DNA from: JAOUFP01 sp963801505
GTDB lineage: Bacteria > Nitrospirota > Thermodesulfovibrionia > Thermodesulfovibrionales > UBA6898
DNA: 64,000 bases
NCBI GenBank assembly: GCA_963801505.1
Contig: CAWDEY010000018.1
Span: 111,281-175,280 of the forward strand
Direction of reading: 5' to 3'
Both the position numbers and the translations under genes were made by a program. Positions 17,975 through 28,275 of this stretch are shown here, piece by piece. Each line of letters starts with the position of its first letter. Position 1 is the first letter of the stretch. The notes below the pieces were generated by a model that saw nothing but the letters and a program-made list of their open reading frames with translations, made no database searches and was not told the DNA's origin.

Positions 17975-19729
17975 ATGGGAGTGAGGTTTGAAGACGAGGA
18001 TTTCAAATATCTCTTTGGCAGTGCTTCCCAAAATATCCGACAAATTAAGATGCGTAAAAAAATCGGCGAGATACTCCTTGAAGCAGGCAATATAAGGTCT
18101 GAGGACATAAAAAAGGTCCTTGATATACAGAAGGCTGAGGGTATGAAACGAAGGTTTGGCGAGATCCTGATGGATGAAGAAGGTATTGCGGAAGGAGATA
18201 TTTTCAGGGCCCTCTCCACGCAGTTTAATATGCCGCTCATTGCTATGGAAGATTTCCCCGAGACACTCCCGATTGAGAAGATTTCCTTTGATTTTCTTGA
18301 GAAGAACCTTATTATGCCTCTTGAATTGAAAGGTAATGATCTTAAAATAGCAATCGGGGACCCGACGAATATTGAAGCGCTTGAGTCTCTAAAGGCTTCC
18401 TATGAATATGTTATCTCTGTAGTTCTTGCCAGAAAATCCGAGATGCTCCAGCATCTTCAGCAGCTTCATGGATCGAGAAGCGCTGTAATGCAGAGACTGA
18501 TAGAGGACACTGCCGAGGACGAGCTCTCAGGGACTGATCTGTCAGGGGAGATAAGCCACCTGAAGGACCTTGCGCAGGAAAAGGGGATCATACAGCTGGT
18601 AAACCTTCTGATGGGAAATGCTGTAAATGACCGGGCAAGCGATATACATGTTGAGCCTGGTGAATACAATGTCAGGGTGCGATACAGGATTGACGGCCTG
18701 CTCTATGAAAAAGAGACCCTTCCTGTCAGGATGTATTCCGCTGTTATCTCGAGGATAAAACTGCTTTCACAGATGAATATTGCCGAGAGAAGGCTTCCTC
18801 AGGACGGCAGGATAAAGGTGACATTCTCAGGTAAGACCATTGACATAAGGGTATCCACAATTCCCACGATATTCGGAGAGAGTGTTGTTATGAGGCTCCT
18901 TGACAAAGAGACTTCATTCATTACACTTGAAGAGATAGGCTTTGACCGGTCGCTTCTTGATATTTATGAGGATGTTATACTGAAACCTTATGGCATGATA
19001 CTGATTACAGGGCCTACAGGCAGCGGCAAGTCCACTACGCTCTATGCCTCTCTGGCAAGAATTAACACACCGGAAAAGAAGATCATAACCGTAGAAGAAC
19101 CGGTGGAATACCTGATGCAGGGCATCACTCAAATACAGGTAAGGACGAAGATCGGTCTTACCTTTGCCACTGGTCTCCGGCATATTGTCAGACAGGACCC
19201 CGACGTAATAATGGTCGGCGAGATACGTGACATGGAAACTGCTAATATCGGTATTCATGCTTCGCTTACAGGGCATCTGCTCTTCAGCACCCTCCATACC
19301 AATGATGCCCCCGGGGCGATTACACGACTGATGGACATGGGCGTCGAAAACTATCTTGTTGCTTCCACCCTGGTATGCGTAATGGCCCAGAGGCTTGTCA
19401 GGAGAATATGCCAGCACTGCAAGGTGAAAAAGGATGTCTCTGAAGACATTTTAAAGAGATTTGACAGCAGCGTAAAAGAAGTCTGGGTCGGGAGTGGATG
19501 TGAGCATTGTTCCGGCACCGGATACAGGGGCAGGATCGGTATCTTTGAAGTACTGCCTGTAGGGAATGAAATCAGGGACCTTGTCATGCGGCGCGCTACG
19601 GTGAAAGAGATAAAAGACAAGGCTATCGCACTGGGTATGAGAACGCTCAGACAGGATGGCATAGAAAAAGTCAAAAGAGGTCTCACCACTATAGACGAGG
19701 TCCTTCGCGTCACCCAGGTGGAACTGTGA
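17975..19729 (+). CDS. gspE: Type II secretion / pilus assembly ATPase GspE (PilB family)
   Basis: Hexameric ATPase that powers pseudopilus assembly from the cytoplasm. The N-terminal GspE_N region (MRKKIGEILLEAGNI, ~residues 26-85) leads to the RecA-like core: Walker A GPTGSGKSTTLY, Asp box DPDVIMVGEIRDMET, His box LHTNDAPGAITRL, and a zinc-binding pair CQHCKV...CEHCSGTGYRGR. ATG 17975 has GGAGG ten nt upstream; the open frame reaches back to 17894 and another Met lies at 18050. Its stop overlaps the GTG of gspK, so translation is coupled. Intact. Confidence 0.93.
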   Translation: MGVRFEDEDFKYLFGSASQNIRQIKMRKKIGEILLEAGNIRSEDIKKVLDIQKAEGMKRRFGEILMDEEGIAEGDIFRALSTQFNMPLIAMEDFPETLPIEKISFDFLEKNLIMPLELKGNDLKIAIGDPTNIEALESLKASYEYVISVVLARKSEMLQHLQQLHGSRSAVMQRLIEDTAEDELSGTDLSGEISHLKDLAQEKGIIQLVNLLMGNAVNDRASDIHVEPGEYNVRVRYRIDGLLYEKETLPVRMYSAVISRIKLLSQMNIAERRLPQDGRIKVTFSGKTIDIRVSTIPTIFGESVVMRLLDKETSFITLEEIGFDRSLLDIYEDVILKPYGMILITGPTGSGKSTTLYASLARINTPEKKIITVEEPVEYLMQGITQIQVRTKIGLTFATGLRHIVRQDPDVIMVGEIRDMETANIGIHASLTGHLLFSTLHTNDAPGAITRLMDMGVENYLVASTLVCVMAQRLVRRICQHCKVKKDVSEDILKRFDSSVKEVWVGSGCEHCSGTGYRGRIGIFEVLPVGNEIRDLVMRRATVKEIKDKAIALGMRTLRQDGIEKVKRGLTTIDEVLRVTQVEL

Positions 19730-20743
19730 TAACAAAAGGTAAAAAGTTAAAAGAGATAAAGCATAGCTTTAAACCTTTCACCTTTCACTTTTCACCTTTC
19801 ACTTCTGAAAGAGGGCATTGCCCTGATGATGGTGCTCTGGGTTTTGGTGCTGCTGAGTATCATCTCCCTGAATTATTTCAGTTCAAACAGATGGAATACC
19901 GCCAGCACAAGGAACCTCAAAGAAGAGACACTTTCCTATTATATGGCGATGTCAGGATATCAGGAAGCAGTCAACTATATACTGTCGGATAAAGACCCTT
20001 CTTTCGATTTTATAGACAATGAAGGCAACTTCTGGACAGATTCCGATGCCAAAACACAGCCTGTAACAGGCTTGCAAACAACAGAGGACGGAGAAATCGA
20101 GATAAAGATCATTGATGAAAATGCGAAGATCAATATCAATTATGCGGATGCCTTGCTACTTACAAAGCTTTTTTCATGGGCAGGCATTCCCAATGACGCA
20201 ATAACCGAGATAAATGATTCTATTATGGATTGGAAAGACGCTGATAGCGAACATCATCTTTCCGGAGCCGAAGACGAGTATTACGAAGGGCTTGCAGACC
20301 CTTATAAAGCAAAGAACCTGCTCTTTGACATACCTGAAGAATTAGCCCTGGTCAAAGGAATGCAGCCTGAATATTTTAAGGATAATGGCGATGGGAAATC
20401 ATTGCTTAGTTTAATGACTACTTTCGGTGGTAATAGTATAAACATTAATACTGTTTCAAGAGAGGTTATGCAGATTTTAGGATTTAATGATGACGAAATA
20501 GAAGCGGTCCTGAAGCAGAGGACCAGGGAATCAGGGGGGTTCAGGTTCATACCGCCGGAGTTTGCAGCCAAGGGGGTAAACGCGATCGCCTCGCAGATCT
20601 TGAGGATCGAGGTGCTGGCCAGGCAGAAAAACAGCAAACGGGCTGTAAAGATTGTCGCGGTCTTAAACAGAAAACCCGATACGTCAGGATATAAAGTCCA
20701 AACAGTTTATTGGAGAGAAGATGCCGAAAATATTAGGGGTTAA
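19726..20743 (+). CDS. gspK: Type II secretion minor pseudopilin GspK (one frameshift)
   Basis: Largest minor pseudopilin, capping the pseudopilus tip. GTG 19726 overlaps the gspE stop. The first ~31 codons include several CCTTTCAC direct repeats and lead into a prepilin cleavage site SERG|IALMMVLWVLVLLSII once one extra base near 19819 is removed (GGGCATT for GGGATT). Without that correction no start codon exists for the reading frame that carries the protein. The soluble part shows ININYADA, the Asp/Glu-rich MDWKDADSEHHLSGAEDEYY calcium-site region and SININTVSREVMQILG helix-hairpin motifs. Confidence 0.88.
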
Positions 20744-22001
20744 CATAGATTCCGGAAGTCTCAACGCTTCCCTGGTAGATTCTACATTCAGATCAGTGAA
20801 GCATATTAAGACAGAGAGAGTGGTTCTTCCTGAAAACAGGGAGGAAAGAAACAGTGTAATGGCTGCTATTTTGACGAAATGGCAGAAAGAATATATGCCT
20901 AAAGGCGCGGTTATCGGCTTGACGCTGCAGAACTTTTCCTGGCGGACCATTGAGATGCCATCAATGAAAAGAGCGGATATGCACAAGGCCCTTTTGTTTG
21001 AACTAGAAAAATATCTGCCGCTGCCGGTGGACGAATATATATATGATTTTTTAGTCACAGGAAGCGGAAAAACAGGCCCTAATATGGTAAAGATTCTGGT
21101 CTTCTCAATAAAAAAAGAGATTCTGAACGCTTTATTGAAAATCGTAAAAGAGGCCGGGATCGAGATACTTTCTGTGAGGTGCAGCACAATTGATATTTTA
21201 TCAGGTGTTATGGATATTGCCGGAGAGAAAAAGCTGGAAGGTATATTTGTGAACTCAACAGATGATGCGTATGAGATAGCCGGCCTGCATGATTCAATGC
21301 CCGTATATATGAAAAGATTTCCCAAAACTGCTGATGTGAAAGATGAGATAGAAGGGCTTGCCATGAGTTATCCCGGACGCCTGTATGCCGCCGGCCCAGT
21401 GGAACAGTCTGTTCTTGGCAGGCTTGACACCAGAAAGTTCCAGCTTCTCACTCCTGATCTGCTTGCAGCATCTTTTGTGAAGAAAACACGTTTTAATCTC
21501 AATTTTCTTCCATACGAATTTGTAAAACCCAAAAAGGATTATTATCCTTATATGATTGGCGGGTTTGCTGCTGCCACTATTCTGATTTTTTTCTTTACAG
21601 GTTTAATAACCTATTATAAAGACAGGCATGCTTCAGAGAAGATCGAAAAAAAGATAGCGAAGATCAAGAGCAAGGCCTCGGGGATGATAGAAGCGCAGAA
21701 AAAAATGGACCTGTTGCAGAAAGACAGGAAGGTATTGATAGACTTCCGCAGCAGGAGTAACCGGCCGGTCAGGATTATGAGCACGCTGAGCAAGACACTG
21801 CCGGTCAATGCGTGGCTGATCAATCTTTCTATTGACGATAAGGGAAGAGTGGAGATGGAAGGTTTTTCCCCTATGACTGCCGACGTCATTGTGGCACTGG
21901 AGAAATCGAAGGCCTTTAAAAATATCTCATTCTCTGCTCCTATTATTTCAAAAGACAAGGTAGAGAGATTTGCCTTAAAAATGGAGGTTGAGGGATTTTG
22001 A
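20721..22001 (+). CDS. gspL: GspL/PilM-PilN-type inner-membrane assembly protein
   Basis: 426 residues. The cytoplasmic part (1-270) has an actin-like fold seen in GspL and PilM (PKILGVNIDSGSLNASLVD start, ALLFELEKYLPLPVDEYIYDF). A single membrane helix (~YYPYMIGGFAAATILIFFF) is followed by a coiled-coil and ferredoxin-like periplasmic domain (WLINLSIDDKGRVEMEGFS), typical of PilN/GspL C-termini. It anchors GspE at the membrane. It overlaps the gspK end by 23 nt and the gspM start by 4 nt. Intact. Confidence 0.85.
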   Translation: MPKILGVNIDSGSLNASLVDSTFRSVKHIKTERVVLPENREERNSVMAAILTKWQKEYMPKGAVIGLTLQNFSWRTIEMPSMKRADMHKALLFELEKYLPLPVDEYIYDFLVTGSGKTGPNMVKILVFSIKKEILNALLKIVKEAGIEILSVRCSTIDILSGVMDIAGEKKLEGIFVNSTDDAYEIAGLHDSMPVYMKRFPKTADVKDEIEGLAMSYPGRLYAAGPVEQSVLGRLDTRKFQLLTPDLLAASFVKKTRFNLNFLPYEFVKPKKDYYPYMIGGFAAATILIFFFTGLITYYKDRHASEKIEKKIAKIKSKASGMIEAQKKMDLLQKDRKVLIDFRSRSNRPVRIMSTLSKTLPVNAWLINLSIDDKGRVEMEGFSPMTADVIVALEKSKAFKNISFSAPIISKDKVERFALKMEVEGF

Positions 22002-22528
22002 GAAAAAACAGGTATCTTATCCTTGCATTACTCTGTATCTGTTCTGTGTATCTGTTTGAGACATATTTCCTGGCGCCTGCAACCGAGACTTACCGTGAGG
22101 CCTTAGCTAAAAATTACAAAACGCTTCAGCGGTATGAATATGTTGTAAAAGGGGCAGGGGCTGCGGAAGAGGGGGGCAAAGACCTTATCAATGATGTGAA
22201 AAATCTTGAAAAAAGACTTATTACGGAAAAATCTGATTTTCTGGCATCTGCGAAAATGCAGAAAGAAATTACCGGACTCACAAACAAGGCGGGCCTGAAT
22301 TTGGCCACAATACGACCCATGGGTGAGGTGAAGCTCAACGGTTACCGTGTCATTCAGGTATATTTTGAAGGACATGGCGATATAAAACAGGTAAGCGAAT
22401 TTCTGAAATTGGTTGAATCTGATACTTTGATGTTGAAAATTGATAAACTGTCACTTAATATAACCAATATGCAGAATACGGATGATCTGAAGTTTAAAAT
22501 ACAGATATCGAGCTTGAGCAAGACATGA
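21998..22528 (+). CDS. gspM: GspM/PilO-type inner-membrane platform protein
   Basis: 176 residues: one N-terminal membrane helix (YLILALLCICSVYLFETYF), a coiled coil (KNLEKRLITEKSDFLASAKMQ) and a ferredoxin-like periplasmic domain ending LSLNITNMQNTDDLKFKIQ. This is the GspM/PilO layout; it dimerises with GspL. TTG 21998 overlaps the gspL stop (TTTTGA). Sequence identity in this family is low, so the symbol rests on topology and operon position. Confidence 0.75.
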   Translation: MRKNRYLILALLCICSVYLFETYFLAPATETYREALAKNYKTLQRYEYVVKGAGAAEEGGKDLINDVKNLEKRLITEKSDFLASAKMQKEITGLTNKAGLNLATIRPMGEVKLNGYRVIQVYFEGHGDIKQVSEFLKLVESDTLMLKIDKLSLNITNMQNTDDLKFKIQISSLSKT

Positions 22529-23115
22529 TAAGAAAACATTTTATGCTCGCAACTGTCCTTTTCCTGTTCCTTTACACTGGCTGGAATTTTTATTCCGAGG
22601 CGCTCGTTTATGAACCGATGTCTGTAATTTCACTAAAACAACCTAAATTACAGGAATCAAAAGCGAGTGTATCCACATACAGCACTGCCTGGGACAGCGA
22701 TATAACGGGAAAGAATCTTTTTAGTCCCATAAGGGGACCAAAGCCACCACCGCCGCCGCCGCCGCCACCGCCACCGCCTCCACCTCCAAAGAGGCCTGAA
22801 CTCTCACTCAATGGTATTGTCCAGCATCCATCCGGTGAGTACGTCGGGTATCTTGGGATAGACAAGGCAATGCCGGCACCTATAAGAAAAGGCGATAAGA
22901 TCGGAGACATTGAAGTCATTGATATATCTGAAAGGAAAGTTGTGTTAAAATGGATGGGTGAAAATATAAATATGAGTATCGAACATATACAAACAGTGGA
23001 TAGCCCGACGACTGTAAGAGGGGACGCGGCAGCCACAGGTGTCCCGCCGCTGCGGCCTTCTGCCAGGGCTCGAAGACAGCTTAGACAACCACCACCCGAG
23101 ATTCAGTCTGAGTAG
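22525..23115 (+). CDS. gspC: GspC-like type II secretion protein with a 15-proline run
   Basis: 196 residues: N-terminal membrane helix (ATVLFLFLYTGWNFY), a linker, then a homology-region domain LSLNGIVQHPSGEYVGYLGI...APIRKGDKIGDIEVIDISERKVVLKW, the part of GspC that contacts the secretin GspD. The linker (22741-22788) encodes fifteen consecutive prolines written with mixed CCN codons; runs like this stall ribosomes unless EF-P is present. The C-terminus is Arg/Pro rich. It overlaps gspM by 4 nt. The 135-nt gap to gspD holds only a 25-codon ORF. Confidence 0.8.
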   Translation: MIRKHFMLATVLFLFLYTGWNFYSEALVYEPMSVISLKQPKLQESKASVSTYSTAWDSDITGKNLFSPIRGPKPPPPPPPPPPPPPPPKRPELSLNGIVQHPSGEYVGYLGIDKAMPAPIRKGDKIGDIEVIDISERKVVLKWMGENINMSIEHIQTVDSPTTVRGDAAATGVPPLRPSARARRQLRQPPPEIQSE

Positions 23116-23250
23116 GAAAATGATATCTATGATTATTGACCGATATAAACATAATAGACAAACCGAGGACGACAAAATGAAATTTAAACTGCTATACCCC
23201 GTTTAGATAAGACCATCGACGAAGTTGGTGGGCATCACCTTATAGAGCCG

Positions 23251-25356
23251 ATGGCAGTCAAAAGCCACCATAAGCTCATGCCGGTAAAGATTGCAAAAGC
23301 GCTAACAGGGCTTACAGTTTTACTTCTTTTATTGTTAGTGACTTCCTGTGCACCAAAGCAGGCAGTAAAGCAGGAGGAGCAGCCGGCCGTACCGCCTGCG
23401 ATAGAAGCTCAGCCGGCTGATAGCGGCCAGAAGACAGAGATAAAAGAGGTGAAGCCTGCACCTGCAGTGGAGAAAAAGGCCGAGGAGCAGTATGTCATGC
23501 TCAACTTCGAAAACGCGGACATCGGGACGGTCATAAATACTGTCAGCGAAATGCTGAAGATGAATTATATCCTTTCGCCGGGTGTGACCGGCAAGATCAC
23601 GATACAATCGCGGAATAAGGTGCCTTTGAGCGAACTGTTTTCTACCTTCCAGACAATACTCGAATTCAACGGCTTCACTGCAATAAAGGACGGCAGCTTT
23701 TACCGAATTGTGCCTATTGATACAGTAAAGCAGCAGCCTGTGCCGGTAGACACCGGGAAAAAACCTGAGACACCCAAAGACGCGAGCTTCGTAACCCAGC
23801 AGATCCCCCTGGAATATGTAAAGGCCAATGATGTTGCCAATATCGTAAGAAACCTTATGCCGCGGGGGACTGACATCATTGTCTATGAACCCTCAAACAT
23901 GCTTATAGTTACCTCTTCCCCCTCAGGCATAGTAAAGACCATGAAGCTGCTTGAGGCAATCGACATACCTTCCTCTGAGCGCGACGCTGTAAGGACCTTT
24001 GTCTATTATGTGGAAAACGGCGAGGCAAAGAATCTCGCCACAATACTCAAAAGCCTTTATGGAAAGCAGAAGTCGGATTCCCAGGCTGTTAAATCCGTTA
24101 CGCAGCCAACGCAGCCAGCACAGCCAGCCATCCGCAGGCCAGGACAAGCCACCAGCGCCAGCGCCTCAACCAGCAGCTGCGCCTCAGGCCGGAGCTGCTG
24201 TCCTGGAAGGTGTTGCCGGCACTGTAGAAGGCGACGTTGTCTTTGATTCATACGACGCTATAAATGCCTTGATCATAAAGTCAACTCCAAGGGCCTACCT
24301 CACACTCCTTGAGACTATTAAAAAGCTGGACACCCAGCCCAAACAGGTCCTGATAGAGGTGCTGATAGCAGAGGTTACTCTGGATGATCAGACACAACCT
24401 GGGCCTGGAATGGGTCTTAAAGGGGCACAGTCGCGCCTTTAACAAAAACTTTGACTATATTAGCTGGAAATTCTCAATCACCGGGGAGTTTTTTTAGTAC
24501 GACCTCATCTACAACTACTGATGGTACAGCTACTACAAATTTTGATAAATTTGTTCCAGTTGTCACTAGAGGACTTTTTGCCAATGTGTTAACTGCTGAA
24601 TGAATTCAATATCCTGATAAATGCAGCAGCTACCAACGGTGATGTTAAAGTGCTCGCAAGCCCGCATATACTGGCACTTGACAATAAAGAGGCGAAGATC
24701 GAGATCGCTCACGAGGTGCCTGTGGCTTCCACCATATCCCAGCCCCAGACAACCACAGAATTTACGACATCTCAGATCCAGTTCAAGTCAGTAGGTACCA
24801 TACTTACTGTCACCCCGCAGATCAGTGAAAAGAAGCAGGTGACCCTGAAGATCAACCAGGAGGTCAGCGATATAGGAACAGACTGTCCAAATAGCAGGTC
24901 AGGCATACACGGGCTTTACAACAAGAAAGGCCAATACCACTGCCATAGTGCAGGATGGACATACACTTGTTATCGGAGGAATCATTAAGGAAACAAAGGG
25001 ATATCTCACGAACAGGCATCCCGTTTCTGAGCAAGATACCGGTCCTGGGTTATCTCTTTGGTTCAACAACTGACAGAATGTCACGAACGGAACTGATCCT
25101 CATGGTCACCCCGCATGTTGTCGGCAGTCAGGAAGAGGCTGATGCGCTGACAGAGGAATACACAAACAAGGTGAAAGGTCTCAAAGAGAAGATAGAGGAG
25201 AGCAGGAAAAAGACTGACAGAGGAGAAGTTGATCAGGCGGATATCCATATCCATAAAACCCCTGAAGAGACTAATCCTGAAGAGACTAATATAGTGGAGA
25301 AGCAAAAGCAGGAAGAAGAGAAGAAAATGATTATTAACAATCTCATAATAAAATGA
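23251..25356 (+). CDS. gspD: Type II secretion secretin GspD, lipoprotein (six frameshifts)
   Basis: Outer-membrane secretin channel. The signal ends in a lipobox LLLVTSC (start ATG 23251 or 23278). N-domains begin QYVMLNFENADIGTVINTVSEM, and ring-building repeats follow (FVTQQIPLEYVKANDVANIV, MLIVTSS). A Pro/Ala/Gln linker lies near 24100-24200. The secretin core is split by single extra bases near 24126, 24396, 24420, 24600, 24890 and 25010; joining the frames restores PKQVLIEVLIAEVTLDD, LGLEWVLKG, VKVLASPHILALDNKEAKI, HTLVIGGIIKE, GIPFLSKIPVLGYLFGS and TELILMVTPHVV, the complete family order. The tail is Glu/Lys rich with a PEETN repeat. No substitutions disturb the motifs, so error rather than decay is likely. 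Confidence 0.9.
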
Positions 25357-25407
25357 AGATTCTTTGCGTTTTGGCTGTCAGGCCCGAAGTTCTTAATATG
25401 GAATCAG

Positions 25408-26328
25408 TTATTCGAAATAAAGCAGTTCTTCAAGGGTTATGAGCACTGACTCTGACAAAGAAGTTAGGTTATACCCGCCTTCCAGAGAGAAAATATAAGG
25501 GATGTTTTTCTTTGAGGACAATATCCCTCTCACAATGTTCTTTATCCCTTCGTTTGTTACCCTGAGGCCTGCTAGAGGGTCGTTGACGTGCAGGTCATAA
25601 CCTGCAGATACAAGTATAATGTCAGGATCGAATCTTTTGACCAGACCCGGAAGTATATCCTGGTAAGCCACAAAAAAATCCTTGTCCCCTGCGCCATAGT
25701 GCATCGGCATGTTGTAAGTATAGCCATCTCCGCTGCCTTTGCCCCTTTCTGAGTCGCTGCCTGTGCCGGGATAATGCGGATACTGGTGAGTGCTGAAGTA
25801 AAAGACTGTGTCATCTTCTTCGAATATATGCTGTGTGCCATTGCCGTGGTGGACATCAAAATCAATGATAAAGACCTTCCTGAAGCCTGATTTCTGGGCG
25901 TAGCGTGCCCCGACAGCAATATTATTGAATATGCAAAAGCCCATGGCACTGTCCGCCTCTGCGTGATGACCAGGCGGCCTTACAGCACAGAAGGCCCTTT
26001 CAATGCTTCCTGTCCTGCATCCTTCTATTGCCTCTATTACAGCGCCTGCAGCATAAAGAGCAGCCTCTGCCGAGTTTTTTGAAATATAGGTGTCAGGGTC
26101 ATAATAGCCTGTAAATTTTATGACTTCATCAACGTACAAGCTGGTATGGACAGCGAGAATGTCCGTCAGGTCGGCCTTACGGGGTTTTATGTAAAGAGGC
26201 TTGTCATTGAAATCAGACTGTTTCAGGGCATTATTTATCGCTATGAGGCGTTCAGCGGATTCAGGGTGGCCTGAAGGCATCTCATGGAGGAGAAAGATAT
26301 CGTCATATATGTATCCAACCTTTTTCAT
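25408..26328 (-). CDS. Histone-deacetylase-family protein (AcuC/AphA-like amidohydrolase)
   Basis: 306-residue zinc amidohydrolase of the arginase-deacetylase fold. Signature motifs are GHPESAERLIAI at the N-terminus, the active-site His pair in RPPGHHAE, zinc ligands in DFDVHHGNGTQ and VSAGYDLHVNDPLAG, and the transition-state Tyr region in LEGGYNL. Bacterial members remove acetyl groups from polyamines or from acetyl-CoA synthetase lysines; the substrate here cannot be told. It lies 87 nt beyond the fhs end on the same strand, separated by a terminator. Intact. Confidence 0.9.
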   Translation of the reverse strand: MKKVGYIYDDIFLLHEMPSGHPESAERLIAINNALKQSDFNDKPLYIKPRKADLTDILAVHTSLYVDEVIKFTGYYDPDTYISKNSAEAALYAAGAVIEAIEGCRTGSIERAFCAVRPPGHHAEADSAMGFCIFNNIAVGARYAQKSGFRKVFIIDFDVHHGNGTQHIFEEDDTVFYFSTHQYPHYPGTGSDSERGKGSGDGYTYNMPMHYGAGDKDFFVAYQDILPGLVKRFDPDIILVSAGYDLHVNDPLAGLRVTNEGIKNIVRGILSSKKNIPYIFSLEGGYNLTSLSESVLITLEELLYFE

Positions 26329-26359
26329 GAAATGATTTTATCACGGAATTTAAGGAAAA

Positions 26360-26390
26360 GAAAAACAAAAGGGCAGGATTTCTCCTGCCC
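26360..26390 (-). terminator. Rho-independent terminator after fhs
   Basis: On the minus strand GGGCAGGA-GAAA-TCCTGCCC is followed by TTTTGTTTTTC. Forward coordinates of the arms are 26371-26378 and 26383-26390. It separates fhs from the deacetylase gene. Confidence 0.88.
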
Positions 26391-26414
26391 CTGTAAATGG
26401 AAATTGATAATTAT

Positions 26415-28178
26415 CTAGAACAGACCTGATACCTTTCCTGTTTCCACATCAACGTCGACCCTCCTGAAGGCCGGATTGGAACTTGTTCCGGGCATGAGGC
26501 TGATCGTCCCTGCGCAGGGGCAGAGGAACTTGGCGCCGGAGTAAATCAGGATGTCCCTGATGGGAAGGGTCCAGCCCTTGGGCACTCCCTTGATCGTCGG
26601 GTCATGAGAGAGGCTCAGGTGGGTCTTGACCATCATGGTGGCGTAGTCAGCATACTGGGGATCGTCTTCCAGCATCTTGGCCTTTGCTTCAGCTTCAGGC
26701 AGCCAGGATACACCATCAGCACCGTATACTTCCTTCGCAATGAGTGCTACGCGGTCGCGCAGCTTCATCTCCAGAGGGTAGAGGAACTTGAAGTCGTTTT
26801 TGTCATTACAGGCGTCGATGACCGCATCTGCCAGTTCCAGTGCTCCCTCACCACCCTTGAGCCAATGCTGTGATTCGGCGCAGCGTGCGCCCGCAGCTTC
26901 AGCGGCCTTCTTGATCACTGCAACTTCTGCGTCCGTATCAGTGTAGAAACGGTTTACACATACTACAGGGTTTATGCCTGATTTGCGGATAACATTGATC
27001 ATGTGGACCATGTTGGCGCAGCCCTTTTCAACCAGAGCAATATTTTCCCTGGTGTACTCATCGGCCAGGGGCTTGCCTGCCACTACCTTTGGCCCGCCGC
27101 CGTGCATCTTCAGGGCGCGGACAGTAGTTGTGAGCACAGATACATGCGGTTTCAGGCCGCTGAAACGGGATTTTACGTTCCAGAATTTTTCAAAACCAAT
27201 GTCAGCTGCAAAGCCGGACTCGGTGACATGATAGTCAAAGAGCTTCAGGCCGACCCGGTCAGCAATGATCGAGGACTGGCCTACTGCGATATTGGCGAAA
27301 GGCCCGGCATGGACAAAGCATGGGTTGTATTCAGCCGTGCACATGAGAGTGGGGTTGATAGTATTTCGCATGAAGGCGGCCATGGCATTGCCGACTTCCA
27401 GATCGCCGGTGGTGACGGGTTTGCCGCTCTTGTCAAAGGCAACAGTTATGTTGTTCAAACGCTGTTTCAGGTCCGCGAGGTCATTGGCCACTGAGAGGAT
27501 GGCCATGCACTCAGAGCCCACAGCAATACCGAACTTCGACTGCATCATAAAGCCATCCTGCCTGCCGCCTATGCCGATTATGATATTGCGGAGGCTCTGG
27601 GCGCAGAAGTCCATAATCCAACCCATCTCCACGCGGGTAGGGTCGATGTCGAGCCGCCTCATCTTGGTGAGACGCTGCAGCTGCTCGTCGTTATAGTTAC
27701 GCTCGTGCTGCATCCTGGAGGTCATCGCCACCATGGCCAGGTTATGGGCGTTCATGATGTCGTTGATATCGCCGGTGAGTCCCAGGGAAAACTCGGTCAT
27801 CGGAATCAGAAGGGAGTTGCCGCCGCCTGCTGCAGTCCCCTTAACGTTCATGGTGGGACCTCCGGAGGGCTGGCGCAAAGCCCCGCCAACGTTGACTCCT
27901 CTTTTGCCCAGACCTTCCATCAAACCGCATGAGGTGGTGCTTTTACCCTCGCCCAGAGGGGTGGGGGTGATGGCGGTCACTTCGATGTACTTGCCGTCAG
28001 GATTGTTTTTGAGACGGTTGATGACCTTGAGAAAGTCGATCTTGGAGAGGCGGCCCATGGGCAGCATCTCGTCTTTTTGCAGTCCCAGCTTCTCGCGCCA
28101 TTCATCCGGCGTGGGCATGTTCTTTTCAGCTTCTTCTGAAATCTGCCAGTCGGCTAATTTCGTTGCATCATACGGCAT
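26415..28178 (-). CDS. fhs: Formate-tetrahydrofolate ligase
   Basis: Makes 10-formyl-tetrahydrofolate from formate, ATP and THF, the entry step of the methyl branch of the Wood-Ljungdahl pathway or a route to purine formyl groups. 587 residues, normal length. The P-loop region reads TPTPLGEGKSTT, followed by QPSGGPTMNVKGTAAGGG and LTGDINDI(M)NAHNL. C-terminal SGAKFLCPCAGTISLMPG is also typical. ATG 28178 follows AAGGAGGAA. Adjacent to the formate dehydrogenase genes, which supply formate or consume it. Intact. Confidence 0.97.
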   Translation of the reverse strand: MPYDATKLADWQISEEAEKNMPTPDEWREKLGLQKDEMLPMGRLSKIDFLKVINRLKNNPDGKYIEVTAITPTPLGEGKSTTSCGLMEGLGKRGVNVGGALRQPSGGPTMNVKGTAAGGGNSLLIPMTEFSLGLTGDINDIMNAHNLAMVAMTSRMQHERNYNDEQLQRLTKMRRLDIDPTRVEMGWIMDFCAQSLRNIIIGIGGRQDGFMMQSKFGIAVGSECMAILSVANDLADLKQRLNNITVAFDKSGKPVTTGDLEVGNAMAAFMRNTINPTLMCTAEYNPCFVHAGPFANIAVGQSSIIADRVGLKLFDYHVTESGFAADIGFEKFWNVKSRFSGLKPHVSVLTTTVRALKMHGGGPKVVAGKPLADEYTRENIALVEKGCANMVHMINVIRKSGINPVVCVNRFYTDTDAEVAVIKKAAEAAGARCAESQHWLKGGEGALELADAVIDACNDKNDFKFLYPLEMKLRDRVALIAKEVYGADGVSWLPEAEAKAKMLEDDPQYADYATMMVKTHLSLSHDPTIKGVPKGWTLPIRDILIYSGAKFLCPCAGTISLMPGTSSNPAFRRVDVDVETGKVSGLF

Positions 28179-28275
28179 AACAGTTCCTCCTTAAAAAGTT
28201 GAATTCAAGAAATTTGATGTGAACAAATTAGTCTGGTACTACATAAATCCGTATATCTTAATAACTGAATATTTC

